Positions 8,494-16,780 are shown, counted from the stretch's first letter. The stretch: DNA of 38,463 bases from Lacisediminihabitans sp. (GCA_025362355.1 JANYGT010000208.1:1-38463), one strand, 5' to 3'. The notes: generated by a model not told the origin, from the sequence alone. Translations and numbers: made by a program.

Positions 8494-9168
8494 ATGAGAC
8501 GCTCATCCCTCCTTCCTGTCGCGCTCGCCGCGACGGTGCTGGTCGGTGCGCTCTCGTTCGGTGCCGTCGCGGCGTTCGCGACCCCGTTGCCCGATCAGGT
8601 CACCGAGGTCTCCGGCGTGTCACCGCTCGTCGTGCCACCCGGCTACCGACCCTCGGATTTCGACGCCGCGCCATCGGGCCAGCACCTCGCCGCGAGCGGG
8701 CTCATCGTTGTCAGCGCCGGACAGGCTGCGACACTTCCGGATGCCGGCACCTCCGCTTCGACCCGAAAGCCCTCGACTGCCGACAGCCCAGCGGGCGACG
8801 ACTCTGCTGAGACCCGGGGCACGACTGATTCGCCCAAGGGCAGTGACTCATCGCATACGGGCGGCGGTTCGTCCGACGCGGGTGCGAAGTCCTCCTCCGG
8901 CGACACGTCCGCGGCAGACGGCTCGAAGAACGACACTTCCACCGGGGAGAAGGCTGCGAACGACAAGGCGGCAAAAGACAAGGCGGCTAAAGACAAGGCC
9001 GTCGCAGACCAGGCTGCCGCTGACCAGTCTGCCAAGGACGCGGCAGCCAAAGACAAAGCGGCAAAAGACAAGGCCGCCAAAGACAAGGCCGCCAAAGACA
9101 AGGCCGCCAAAGACGGGTCAGGTTCGAACGGCAACAACGGCGACGGCACCGGCACCGGCGGGAACTAG
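8494..9168 (+). CDS. Secreted low-complexity protein with KDKAA repeats
   Basis: A 224-residue predicted secreted protein of unknown function. The start ATG 8494 has an AGAGGAGG ribosome site about 9 bp upstream; the ORF-track start at 8422 lies inside the upstream stem-loop. Residues 1-29 look like a Sec signal peptide (MRRSS... hydrophobic ...AVAAFA). A short region ([22 protein letters not shown]) follows, then a Ser/Thr/Asp/Gly-rich linker, a roughly 65-residue tract built from K-D-K-A-A units (about residues 150-210), and a Gly/Asn-rich tail ([12 protein letters not shown]). No sortase motif or C-terminal membrane helix is present. The tract has alternating charges and could be a flexible wall-associated spacer. 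Convergent with the two-component genes at 9185-11325. Confidence 0.8.
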   Translation: MRRSSLLPVALAATVLVGALSFGAVAAFATPLPDQVTEVSGVSPLVVPPGYRPSDFDAAPSGQHLAASGLIVVSAGQAATLPDAGTSASTRKPSTADSPAGDDSAETRGTTDSPKGSDSSHTGGGSSDAGAKSSSGDTSAADGSKNDTSTGEKAANDKAAKDKAAKDKAVADQAAADQSAKDAAAKDKAAKDKAAKDKAAKDKAAKDGSGSNGNNGDGTGTGGN

Positions 9169-9184
9169 CAGCCCCGCCCCGTGA

Positions 9185-9841
9185 TCAGCGCAGGCGGTAT
9201 CCCATCCCGCGCACCGTCTCGATCGCCTCGTTTCCGAGTTTGTTCCGCAGATAGCGGATATAGACATCGAGAACGTTCGAACCCGGGTCGAAGTCGTATC
9301 CCCAGACGCGGCTGAGCAACTGCTCACGACTGAGCACCTGCTCGGGATTCTTGAAGAACTCCTCGGCGAGCGCGAACTCCCTCGTCGAGAGGTCGACCTC
9401 GACGCCCGCGACCTGGGCTCGACGCGTGCGGGAGTCGAGGCTGAGCTGGCCGTGCGCCAGCGTGCCGCTCGCCGTCTGCTCCCGATCACGGAGGCGGAGG
9501 CGGATGCGCGCAAGCAGTTCATCGAATTTGAACGGCTTCGCGAGATAGTCGCTCGCACCGCTGTCGAGGCCGAGCACGGTGTCTTCCACCGAGTTGCGTG
9601 CGGTGAGCATGATGACCGGAATGGACGGATGGGTTGCTCGAAGACGTCGAAGCACCTCGAATCCATCGAGCGACGGCAACCCGACATCCAGCAGCACGAG
9701 GTCGAACGCCCCACTCTGTGCATCGACGAGCGCCTCGGCCCCGTCGGGGGTCACGGTGCAGGCGTAGCCGGCAGACCGAAGCCCCCGCTCGACGAAATGG
9801 GAGATGCGCGGCTCGTCTTCCGCGACAAGGATGTTGCTCAT
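9185..9841 (-). CDS. OmpR/PhoB-family response regulator
   Basis: A 218-residue response regulator. The receiver domain has the acidic pocket (AEDEP), phospho-acceptor Asp52 (VLLDVGLP), the LTAR threonine and the KPF lysine. The C-terminal winged helix includes LSTREFALAEEFFKNPEQVLSREQLLSRVWGYDFDPGSNVLDVYIRYLRNKLG and ends in VRGMGYRLR. The ATG at 9841 overlaps the stop of the kinase gene by 4 bp (ATGA), so the two are co-translated with the kinase first, the less common order. The ORF-track extension to 10240 is an artefact. The target genes are not evident; the convergent secreted protein or the upstream lectin-dehydrogenase are neighbours only. Confidence 0.93.
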   Translation of the reverse strand: MSNILVAEDEPRISHFVERGLRSAGYACTVTPDGAEALVDAQSGAFDLVLLDVGLPSLDGFEVLRRLRATHPSIPVIMLTARNSVEDTVLGLDSGASDYLAKPFKFDELLARIRLRLRDREQTASGTLAHGQLSLDSRTRRAQVAGVEVDLSTREFALAEEFFKNPEQVLSREQLLSRVWGYDFDPGSNVLDVYIRYLRNKLGNEAIETVRGMGYRLR

Positions 9842-11325
9842 GCGTTTACGGCCTCCGGCTGATGGATGGATGAAGCGTTCTGCGGCAGCACGATCGTGAA
9901 GGTCGTGCCGCTGGTCGATGAGGTGAGCGTGACCGAGCCACCGTGGGCGTCGGCGATCGCCTTGACTATCGGCAGCCCGAGGCCCGATCCGCTGATCCCC
10001 CGATTGGTCTCGACCCTGCCGAAGCGCTCGAAGATCCGCTCGTGGAACTCGGCGGGGATGCCACCGCCCTGGTCGGAGACCGACAGTTCGACGCGATCGT
10101 CGAAGCGACGGGCTGCGAGCTCGATCGTCGACCCGGCGGGCGAGTATTTGGCGGCGTTGTCGCAGAGCTGAAGCCACGCCTGTGTCGCGCGCGGCGGGTC
10201 GATGGTGATGCCGGAGGATGCGACGGGGGACAGCCGCCACTCGTGCCCGGGCAACACCCTGACCTTGGTGAAGACGTGTGCCGCGAAATCCCGCACGTCG
10301 ATGTTCTGCCGAACGGGGTCGGTCTTCTCTGTTTCGGCGAGTGACGCGAGGTCCTGGACGAGCGCTGCGACCCTCCCGAGCTCGTCGATGGCGAGATCGC
10401 GAGTCTCCCGCACCTCGATCGGATCATGCACGTCGAGGATCTCGAGGTGGCCGAGCACGATCGTGATCGGGGTGTTCAGCTCGTGACGCACGTCGTCGAG
10501 CAGCTGGCGTTGACCGGTCATCGCGCCGTCGAGGCGGTCGAGCATCTCATTCACCGTGCCGGTGAGTGGTGAGAGGTCGTCTCGACCCCGCACCGGAATG
10601 CGCTCCGAACGGTTGCTCGAGGTGATGCGTTCGGCGGCGATCCGCACATCCCGGATCGGCCTCAGCAGACGCCCGGAGAGAAACCAGCCCGATGCGGCGA
10701 TCACGAGGAGCGACACCGCGATCACCTGCCAGTAGGTGACGAATGCCGAGGTGACACCGGCCAGTTCGGCGCTCATGTCGGTGGCCGACAGGTAGATGGC
10801 CGATTGAGTGCTGCCCGCAACGGAGACCGGAAGCGCAACGTAGCGAACGGATCTCCCGGGAGCCGAGACGGTACCGAGGTGCACCTTGCCGTCGGCCTCC
10901 TCGCCCACCACCCGAGCCACGAATCCCGGGATGGCCTGAAGCTGGAAGTCGGTCGCCACCCCGGAGATGTACTTCGCACGCCCGCCGACGATGCCGAGCG
11001 ACGACTCGTGCGCATCCGGGATCACCCGTCCGATGATCGCGGCGAGAGCGGCGTCGTTCGATCGGAAGGGCTCCGGCACTGCCGGGGATGCGGCCGGATC
11101 GGTCGGCTTGCTGTTCGAGGCACCGAGAATCACCATGCGAGCGGAGTAGACCCGGGAGAGGAGACCCGAATCGACCGAGGCCAGCACCCTCTGGCGTTGG
11201 ATGAGGAAGGTGACGGCACCCCCACCGGCCATGCCGAGCGCCGAGACGATCAACAGTGCCGAGAGCAGCCGCGATCGCACCGACCAGGAGGGCCGGGCTC
11301 TCCGAGTACCCGCTCTCGCCCCCAC
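9838..11325 (-). CDS. Sensor histidine kinase (HAMP, HisKA, HATPase_c)
   Basis: A 495-residue membrane histidine kinase. Transmembrane helix 1 is at about 18-42 and helix 2 at about 196-217, with a roughly 150-residue extracytoplasmic sensor between them. HAMP follows (SGRLLRPIRDVRIAAERI), then the H-box DDVRHELNTPI with His281, the N-box LCDNAAKYSP, the G1 box SDQGGGIPAEFHERIFERFGR and the G2 box SGSGLGLPIVKAIADAHGG. The GTG start at 11325 has no good Shine-Dalgarno sequence; a CATACT hexamer (11332-11337 read on the minus strand) would place transcription start near the codon, so a leaderless message is possible. Its partner is the overlapping response regulator. The signal is unknown. Confidence 0.93.
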   Translation of the reverse strand: MGARAGTRRARPSWSVRSRLLSALLIVSALGMAGGGAVTFLIQRQRVLASVDSGLLSRVYSARMVILGASNSKPTDPAASPAVPEPFRSNDAALAAIIGRVIPDAHESSLGIVGGRAKYISGVATDFQLQAIPGFVARVVGEEADGKVHLGTVSAPGRSVRYVALPVSVAGSTQSAIYLSATDMSAELAGVTSAFVTYWQVIAVSLLVIAASGWFLSGRLLRPIRDVRIAAERITSSNRSERIPVRGRDDLSPLTGTVNEMLDRLDGAMTGQRQLLDDVRHELNTPITIVLGHLEILDVHDPIEVRETRDLAIDELGRVAALVQDLASLAETEKTDPVRQNIDVRDFAAHVFTKVRVLPGHEWRLSPVASSGITIDPPRATQAWLQLCDNAAKYSPAGSTIELAARRFDDRVELSVSDQGGGIPAEFHERIFERFGRVETNRGISGSGLGLPIVKAIADAHGGSVTLTSSTSGTTFTIVLPQNASSIHQPEAVNA

Positions 11326-11398
11326 GAGACAAGTATGGGCGCGCGGTTAGCGAAGTAACATCACCTTTCCGAGGGCCACGGTCGCGATGACCGCGGGG

Positions 11399-13486
11399 TC
11401 ACCCCCCGAGGGCGACGTGCAGGATCTTCTCCGCACTGTTGTTCGGGATGCTGTCCTTGTCGCCCTGATTCGTCGTGGTCAGCCAGAGGCCGCCGTCGGG
11501 TGCCGGCTCGACAGTGCGCAGTCGCCCGTAGGTTCCGACGAAGTACTGCTGCACGTTCGTCAGCGATGTGCCGCTGATCACCTCGCGATAGAGGCGGGTG
11601 CCGCGTTCGCAGGCGACATAGACGACATCCTTCACGATCGCGATGCCGGAGCAGGAGCCCTCAGAGGTCGGATATGTGTGCTTCGGGGCGATAAAACCCG
11701 CCGTTTCGCAGGTTCCGGTCGTTCCCTCGCAGGCCGGCCAGCCGTAGTTGCCACCCTTCACGATGAGATTCGTCTCATCCATCACGCTGTTGCCGAACTC
11801 CTGCTCCCAGAGCCGGCCCTGCGAATCGAAGGCGAGGCCCTGCGGGTTGCGGTGACCGTAGCTCCAGACCGCGGTGCCGAAGGGGTTGTCAGACGGGATC
11901 GTGCCGTCGGGATTGATCCGCAGTACCTTGCCGTTGAGACTCGCCAGATTCTGCGCGTTGTCGCCGTTCTGGGCGTCACCGGTCGATGCATAGAGCTTGC
12001 CGTCCGGACCGAAGCGCAGACGACCGCCGTCATGGAACTTGTTGCGCAGGATGCCGGAGAGCAGCACCTGCTCGCTGCCGACATCCAGCACATCGTTCAT
12101 GAGCTTCAGGCGCACGATCCGGTTGTCGGTCGGCGATGTGTGCATGACGTACAGCCAGTGGTCGGTGCCGAAGGTCGGGGCGATGGCGAGCCCGGTCAGG
12201 CCGCCCTCGCCGTCGGTGCTCTGAACATTCGGTACCGTGCCGACGGTGACCTTCAGGCCGGTCTTCGGGTCGAGGCGCACGATGTCGTGAGCGTCGCGCC
12301 GGGTGTACAGGATGCTGCCGTCCGGCAGGGTGGCGAGCCCCCAGGGGATGTCGGAGTCCGTCGTCACCTGCGAGACGTCGCACACCGGGTTGCTGCATCC
12401 GGAGCCGGTCGTCGCGCTGACCGTCGCGCTGCTCGGCGACAGGTTGGCCTGGGCATCCCGGGCCACCACGCGGTAGCGGTAGACCGTCGAGGCGACGAGT
12501 CCACTGTCGAGATAGCTCGTTCCGGGCGCAACGGCCGCCGTTCCGGTCACCGAGCCGACCTTCACGTCGTCGCGATAGACGTCGTACGCTCGCACGCCGA
12601 CATTGTCGGTGGATGCCGCCCAGTCGAGCGTCACGCTGGTGCCGGAGACGGTCGCCGCAAGCGATCCCGGCGCCGTCGGCGGGATGCTGTCGACCGAGCA
12701 CTGCGGCGCAGCGATCGGCACCGTCGGGCTCGCCTGCGAGACGTTGCCGGCGGCATCCCGCGCGTTGACGTACAGCCCCCAGTTCACCCCCGGCACCACG
12801 GTGAGCTTCGTCGAGAGCATCGTGCCGCCGACCGAGGTCATCAGCTGGCCGTCGTGGTAGACGTCGTAGTACGCGACGCCGACGTCGTCTGTGGCGGCGT
12901 TCCAGGCGAAGAGCACCGATGAGCAGGTCAGGTCGGTCACGCGTGGCCCGCCGGGAACGCTCGGCGGCACGGTGTCGGCGGGTGCGACCGGGGTCGTCCA
13001 CTGCTGGTTGCCGCCGCCGTTGCAGGTCCAGACCGAGATCGGCGAGCCGTTTGCCGTCCCTCCTCCCACGACGTCGAGGCACAACCCCGACTCGACACCG
13101 CGGATCGTGTGGTCGGCCCCGACGGTCCAGCGCTGGTTGGCACCGCCGTTGCAGCTGTAGATCTGCAGGCGGGAACCCGGCGCGGTGGCGTGCGCCGAGA
13201 CATCCAGGCACCGCGTTCCGTTGTAGACGGTCAACGCGCCGGCGGCGGTGAGCGTCCACTGCTGGTTCGTTCGCGCATCGCAGCCGTACAGGTTGAGGGC
13301 CGCTCCGTTCGCGCTGCTGGCTCCGACCACATCGAGACAGCGACCGGACGCGGTACCGCGCACGTTTCCGGTCGGAGGGCCGGATGCGGCGGATGCGGCG
13401 AGGGGTGCGACGAGGAAGCCGACCGTGAGGAGAGAGGCGAGCACTGCCCGGAGGCGGCGAGGCCTCCGCGTGGTGATCTCGGACAT
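11399..13486 (-). CDS. Secreted ricin-B lectin / FN3 / PQQ-type sugar dehydrogenase fusion
   Basis: A 695-residue secreted multidomain protein. I chose ATG 13486 (MSEITTRRPRR, preceded by AAGGGG). Order: signal peptide (about 1-35, ending near AASAAS); a ricin-B trefoil (about 36-165) with three QxW repeats (NQQWTL, NQRWTV, NQQWTT); two fibronectin type III modules (TVPPSVPGGPRVTDL..., SIPPTAPGSLAATVSG...); then a C-terminal six-bladed glucose/sorbosone dehydrogenase domain (IPWGLATLPDGSILYTRRD, EGGLTGLAIAP, NKFHDGGRLRFGPDGKLYASTGD, YGHRNPQGLAFD, GGNYGWP). The last oxidises sugars, often with PQQ, in related proteins. The lectin and FN3 parts suggest polysaccharide binding outside the cell. 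No PQQ biosynthesis genes are in the window. Confidence 0.9.
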   Translation of the reverse strand: MSEITTRRPRRLRAVLASLLTVGFLVAPLAASAASGPPTGNVRGTASGRCLDVVGASSANGAALNLYGCDARTNQQWTLTAAGALTVYNGTRCLDVSAHATAPGSRLQIYSCNGGANQRWTVGADHTIRGVESGLCLDVVGGGTANGSPISVWTCNGGGNQQWTTPVAPADTVPPSVPGGPRVTDLTCSSVLFAWNAATDDVGVAYYDVYHDGQLMTSVGGTMLSTKLTVVPGVNWGLYVNARDAAGNVSQASPTVPIAAPQCSVDSIPPTAPGSLAATVSGTSVTLDWAASTDNVGVRAYDVYRDDVKVGSVTGTAAVAPGTSYLDSGLVASTVYRYRVVARDAQANLSPSSATVSATTGSGCSNPVCDVSQVTTDSDIPWGLATLPDGSILYTRRDAHDIVRLDPKTGLKVTVGTVPNVQSTDGEGGLTGLAIAPTFGTDHWLYVMHTSPTDNRIVRLKLMNDVLDVGSEQVLLSGILRNKFHDGGRLRFGPDGKLYASTGDAQNGDNAQNLASLNGKVLRINPDGTIPSDNPFGTAVWSYGHRNPQGLAFDSQGRLWEQEFGNSVMDETNLIVKGGNYGWPACEGTTGTCETAGFIAPKHTYPTSEGSCSGIAIVKDVVYVACERGTRLYREVISGTSLTNVQQYFVGTYGRLRTVEPAPDGGLWLTTTNQGDKDSIPNNSAEKILHVALGG

Positions 13487-13586
13487 GTGGTTCCCCTTCG
13501 TTGGATGGATACCACTCGTCAGTCCATGACAGCATCTCCGGCCGAGTGACGCAAGGGCGGGCATCCCCGTTTCGACGCTGTGGCTC

Positions 13587-15029
13587 TCAGCGACGCTGGC
13601 GGATGACCGTGACGGCCAGGGCGCCGAGCAGTGCGAGCGCCGCAGCCCCGATGAACCCCAGGGAGAAGCCTGACGTCAGCGCATCGCCGAGTGACACCCC
13701 GCCGGCCGAGAGCGACTCGGTGCGCGCGGCGGCGACGGTTGAGAGCACCGCGAGGCCTATGGCCCCACCGATCTGCTGGCTGGTGTTGACCAGGCCGCTC
13801 GCGAGACCGGTCTGCGTGTCGCTGACGCCGTTCACAGCCAGCTGGGTGCCGGCGACGAATGCCGCGCCGAGCCCGATCCCGATGACGATCGAAGGGGCGA
13901 GGATGCTGCCGACGAACGAGGCGGTGCTCGGGGCGAACGACAGCCAGACGAGACCGCCGGCGAGTACCACGAGTGCTCCGACGAGGGTCGGCCGAACACC
14001 GAAGCGTCCGATCAGGCTCGGCGCGACGGCGGCGATGAGTACGAGGGCTCCGGCGAGAGGCAGCTGGCTGAGGCCCGCGGTCAGCGCGTCGTAGCCGAGC
14101 ACCGACTGCAGGTAGACGGAGAGCGCGAAGAACAGTGCGACCGTTGCGGCTCCGATCGTTGCGATGGCGATGTTGCCGGCGGTGATGGATGCCGTGCGGA
14201 AGATCCCGAGAGGAACAAGCGGCGAGGAGGAGCGGGCCTCGATCGCGATGAACGCCGCGATGAGTGCGACGGCCACCGCGAAGAGCCCGAGGCTGATCGG
14301 GTGGGCGAAGCCGAGCCGCTCGGCCTGGGTGAATCCGGCGACGAGGGCGACGAGGCCCGCCGTCACGGTGATCGCCCCGGGGATGTCGAGCCGCTGCTTC
14401 GAACCGGAGGGGTCTCGGGTCACCAACATGGGGATGGCGACGAGGATCACGACGCCGACCGGGACGTTGACGAAGAACACGGCAGACCAGCCGAACGCCG
14501 CGGTGAGCACTCCGCCGAGCAGAACGCCGGCGGCGCTTCCGATACCGGCGACGGCTCCCCAGATGCCGAGTGCCTTCGCACGGTCTCCGGGGGTGCGGAA
14601 GAGCTGGGTGAGGAGGGCGAGGGAGGCGGGGGCGAGCAGTGCCGCCGAGGCGCCCTGGATGGCGCGGGCCGTGAGCAGCATCTCTCCGCTGACGGCGAGT
14701 CCGGCAGTCGCGGATCCCAGCACGAAGCCGAGGACACCGATCAGGAAGAGCCGGCGGTGACCGAAGCGGTCGGCGAGTCGGCCGCCGAAGAGCAGTAGGC
14801 CGCCGAAGGGGAGGACGTACGCGGTGATGACGCCGCTGAGCGCCGCGGTGTTCATGGCGAGCGCCGATCCCACGGAGGGAAGGGCGATGTTCACAATCGA
14901 CGCGTCGAGCACGACAAGGAACTGCGCCAGGGCGAGCACGACGAGTGCCAACCACCGGCGGGTGCTGCGGACGGGAAGTGGTGCGGCCTGTCGTGCATCC
15001 AGTGCTGATGCGGGGGCGAGCATAGTCAT
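13587..15029 (-). CDS. MFS drug exporter, DHA2 family (EmrB/QacA type)
   Basis: A 480-residue, roughly 14-helix major facilitator protein. The DHA2 hallmark LDASIVNIALPSVG is in helix 1, the loop motif GGRLADRFGHRR lies between helices 2 and 3, and LLTARAIQGASAALLAPASLALL is motif-B/C-like. It should exchange protons for hydrophobic toxic compounds. The start ATG 15029 (MTMLAP) has an AAAGG site upstream; a second ATG two codons later is possible. An 18-bp perfect palindrome lies 46-63 bp upstream of the start, matching the one before the adjacent tetR, so repression by that TetR is very likely. Confidence 0.93.
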   Translation of the reverse strand: MTMLAPASALDARQAAPLPVRSTRRWLALVVLALAQFLVVLDASIVNIALPSVGSALAMNTAALSGVITAYVLPFGGLLLFGGRLADRFGHRRLFLIGVLGFVLGSATAGLAVSGEMLLTARAIQGASAALLAPASLALLTQLFRTPGDRAKALGIWGAVAGIGSAAGVLLGGVLTAAFGWSAVFFVNVPVGVVILVAIPMLVTRDPSGSKQRLDIPGAITVTAGLVALVAGFTQAERLGFAHPISLGLFAVAVALIAAFIAIEARSSSPLVPLGIFRTASITAGNIAIATIGAATVALFFALSVYLQSVLGYDALTAGLSQLPLAGALVLIAAVAPSLIGRFGVRPTLVGALVVLAGGLVWLSFAPSTASFVGSILAPSIVIGIGLGAAFVAGTQLAVNGVSDTQTGLASGLVNTSQQIGGAIGLAVLSTVAAARTESLSAGGVSLGDALTSGFSLGFIGAAALALLGALAVTVIRQRR

Positions 15030-15074
15030 GATCGTGCCTTTCTATTTCGAGGGGTGGGAGGTCTAGCGCATGTG

Positions 15075-15092
15075 AGTGACTGATCAGTCACT
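15075..15092. promoter_or_regulatory. TetR operator upstream of the MFS exporter
   Basis: AGTGACTGATCAGTCACT is a perfect 18-bp palindrome in the gap between the MFS gene and tetR. It matches the site at 15704-15721 in the pattern AGTGAnTGnnCAnTCACT. The palindromes are read directly; binding by the adjacent TetR protein is inference. Confidence 0.8.
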
Positions 15093-15130
15093 GTTCATGA
15101 TAAAAAAATGAGGAGCGAGATCGGGATCGG

Positions 15131-15700
15131 TCAGGAAGCCACCGGATGGCGGATTCCCTCGACCAGGATGCGCGCCCACTCGCCGGACTGCGGATCAATG
15201 CCCGTCGAGACGATCAGGTGGCAGAGCTGGCCGACGGCGATGAAGTTCTGGATGTCGGAATCGGGTGCACCCGAGCGTCGCTTGGCGAAGATGGTGATGC
15301 GTTCGAGGCCGCGGCGCACCGCCTCGGCGATCTCCGGCACGTCTGTCGATGCCTGCGCGTGCACCTGCAGCATCAGCAGCTCGCGGTCCGCGACGAGGTC
15401 GGCGTAGCCGCCGCCCATGGCGTCGAGCACGGCGGCGGGCGACTGGTCGGCCGAGGCATCCGCTCCACTCGCGAGAACGGCCTCGGTGAGGGAGTAGCAG
15501 TGATCGAGGGCCGCGACGAAGAGGGATTCCTTGCCGGGGAAGAGCTTGAAGACGTAGGCCGGCGAGATCTTCGCGCGGCTGGCGACGGCGGCGATCGGGG
15601 TGCCGAGGTAGCCCCGGTGCGAGAATTCGGTCACCGCGGCGGAGATGACGCTCCCGCGTCGTGCCTCGGCGGTGGAGAGGATGGAAGCTCGTGTGGACAT
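15131..15700 (-). CDS. TetR/AcrR family regulator of the MFS exporter
   Basis: A 189-residue TetR regulator. The N-terminal HTH includes RGSVISAAVTEFSHRGYLGTPIAAVASRAKISPAYVFKLFPGKESLF, at about residues 15-60; the remainder is the variable ligand-binding domain. It is transcribed in the same direction as, and upstream of, the DHA2 exporter. The ATG at 15700 is preceded within 3 bp by an operator copy, and no Shine-Dalgarno sequence is visible. TTGCGC, 18 bp, TACAGT upstream would start the RNA at the ATG, so a leaderless, autorepressed transcript is likely. A run of seven Ts follows the gene on the minus strand (15102-15108 region) but the preceding hairpin is weak. Confidence 0.92.
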   Translation of the reverse strand: MSTRASILSTAEARRGSVISAAVTEFSHRGYLGTPIAAVASRAKISPAYVFKLFPGKESLFVAALDHCYSLTEAVLASGADASADQSPAAVLDAMGGGYADLVADRELLMLQVHAQASTDVPEIAEAVRRGLERITIFAKRRSGAPDSDIQNFIAVGQLCHLIVSTGIDPQSGEWARILVEGIRHPVAS

Positions 15701-15703
15701 GTG

Positions 15704-15721
15704 AGTGACTGTACACTCACT
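15704..15721. promoter_or_regulatory. TetR operator adjacent to the tetR start codon
   Basis: AGTGACTGTACACTCACT is an 18-bp inverted repeat with one mismatched pair, the same pattern as the site before the MFS gene. It lies 3 bp upstream of the tetR ATG and overlaps a candidate -10 (TACAGT on the minus strand). It is probably the autoregulatory site. Confidence 0.78.
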
Positions 15722-15760
15722 CTTTCGCGAGGCGCAAGAGTTTCGGGGAAACAGGCCGCA

Positions 15761-16603
15761 TCAGGGGATCAGACCGCGCCGGCGCGCGACGATGACGGCC
15801 TCGAAGCGGCTCGCCGCATCCAGCTTCCTCATCGCCGAAGAAAGGTAACTCTTGACCGTGCTCTCGGCCAGCTGAAGCTGGCTGGCGATGAGCGCGTTGC
15901 GCTTGCCGAGGGCGACGTTCGCCAGCACATCGAGTTCGCGGGGAGAGAGCTCCGATGCGTTCGGCAGGGTCGAAAGCTGAAGTTCCCGGCCGATCGCTTC
16001 GAGCCGCTTCGCGAGGATCGGGTCGGTCACACTTCGGCCGATCTGCCGGAGGTCGGCGTACAGCTCGCGCAGTTCGTCTCGCTCGAGGCGAGCGAGCACC
16101 AGCGATTTCCGCTCCCCACCCTCGGTCGCGATGACCGCGAGCCGACGCTCGACCTCGTCGTTCACCGAGTACTCCCAGGCGAGGGCCGTGGCGAGCGCGA
16201 GAGAGGTGCGCACGACCGGATCAGCCAACCGGGTCGCGGTTCGATGAGCGCCGTAGATCACCGCTCGCACCGACCCGTCGACGACCACCGGGATGGCGAG
16301 GAGCCCCACGATGTCCTCGGCGAGCACCTCGCGGTCGTAGCGGTGGGTGATCGCGGTCGAATTGCGATACTGGGTGGCCGCCACAGGCCTCCGTTCGGCG
16401 ATGGCCCGGCCACCGAGACCCTCGCTCGGTTCGATGAGCAACCCGTCGAGGGTGTGGCCACGGGTGCCGACGAACGAGGTCAGTGGCGCTCCGTCCCGTG
16501 CGACAAGACCACCGAACGCGACGGGAAACCCGGCACGGATGGTCAGTGCCTTCAGAGTCTTCTGCAGCAGCTCGAGATCATGCAATGGTGATTCGCTGAC
16601 CAC
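15761..16603 (-). CDS. GAF-domain LuxR-family transcriptional regulator
   Basis: A 280-residue regulator. The N-terminal GAF-like sensor (about 20-165) contains GHTLDGLLIEPSEGLGGRAIAERRPVAATQY and DIVGLLAIPVVVDGSVRAVIYGAHR. The C-terminal LuxR HTH (about 215-275) reads ELSPRELDVLANVALGKRNALIASQLQLAESTVKSYLSSAMRKLDA. The GTG at 16603 has an excellent AAAGGAGGT site 7 bp upstream; the ORF-track start at 16858 is an overlap artefact. It is divergent from the acyl-CoA synthetase across about 130 bp holding an 18-bp palindrome. This gene pairing recurs in actinobacteria, so it probably controls the synthetase and transporter in response to a small ligand; the ligand is unknown. Confidence 0.9.
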   Translation of the reverse strand: MVSESPLHDLELLQKTLKALTIRAGFPVAFGGLVARDGAPLTSFVGTRGHTLDGLLIEPSEGLGGRAIAERRPVAATQYRNSTAITHRYDREVLAEDIVGLLAIPVVVDGSVRAVIYGAHRTATRLADPVVRTSLALATALAWEYSVNDEVERRLAVIATEGGERKSLVLARLERDELRELYADLRQIGRSVTDPILAKRLEAIGRELQLSTLPNASELSPRELDVLANVALGKRNALIASQLQLAESTVKSYLSSAMRKLDAASRFEAVIVARRRGLIP

Positions 16604-16629
16604 GGTGCTACCTCCTTTGGACGGTAGCG

Positions 16630-16647
16630 GAGCACGTCGACGTGCTC
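16630..16647. promoter_or_regulatory. 18-bp palindrome between the LuxR regulator and the acyl-CoA synthetase
   Basis: GAGCACGTCGACGTGCTC is a perfect palindrome lying 27-44 bp upstream of the regulator GTG and about 90-105 bp upstream of the leader ORF of the synthetase. It is well placed as the operator of the GAF-LuxR protein for both divergent promoters. The role is inferred from position. Confidence 0.65.
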
Positions 16648-16735
16648 GTAGCCTGCATGGTAGCAGTCCGACACGCCGACCAGCCCAGCGAGCGATCAGC
16701 ACCGTCTCACTCGGCCATTTCGAAGGAGAAATGCG

Positions 16736-16780
16736 ATGATCACCGACTTCCAACCGTCCAGATTTCGGCACGGCTCGTGA
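16736..16780 (+). CDS. 14-residue leader ORF overlapping the acyl-CoA synthetase start
   Basis: ATG 16736 has a well-spaced GAAGGAG site and encodes MITDFQPSRFRHGS. Its TGA (16778-16780) overlaps the GTG start (16777) of the synthetase in a GTGA junction. The synthetase start itself has no Shine-Dalgarno sequence. Ribosomes would thus reach the synthetase by translational coupling from this mini-ORF. It could alternatively mark a sequencing frameshift, but the synthetase N terminus from the GTG matches the usual family start, so a real leader is more likely. Confidence 0.6.
   Translation: MITDFQPSRFRHGS

Noticed and set aside
11387-12922. 511-residue plus-strand ORF opposite the lectin-dehydrogenase gene
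   Set aside because: It overlaps a gene with three recognisable domains on the other strand and has no signal peptide, domain or ribosome site of its own.
15146-16591. 481-residue plus-strand ORF opposite tetR and the GAF-LuxR gene
   Set aside because: It spans two well-supported minus-strand genes and shows shadow-like composition.
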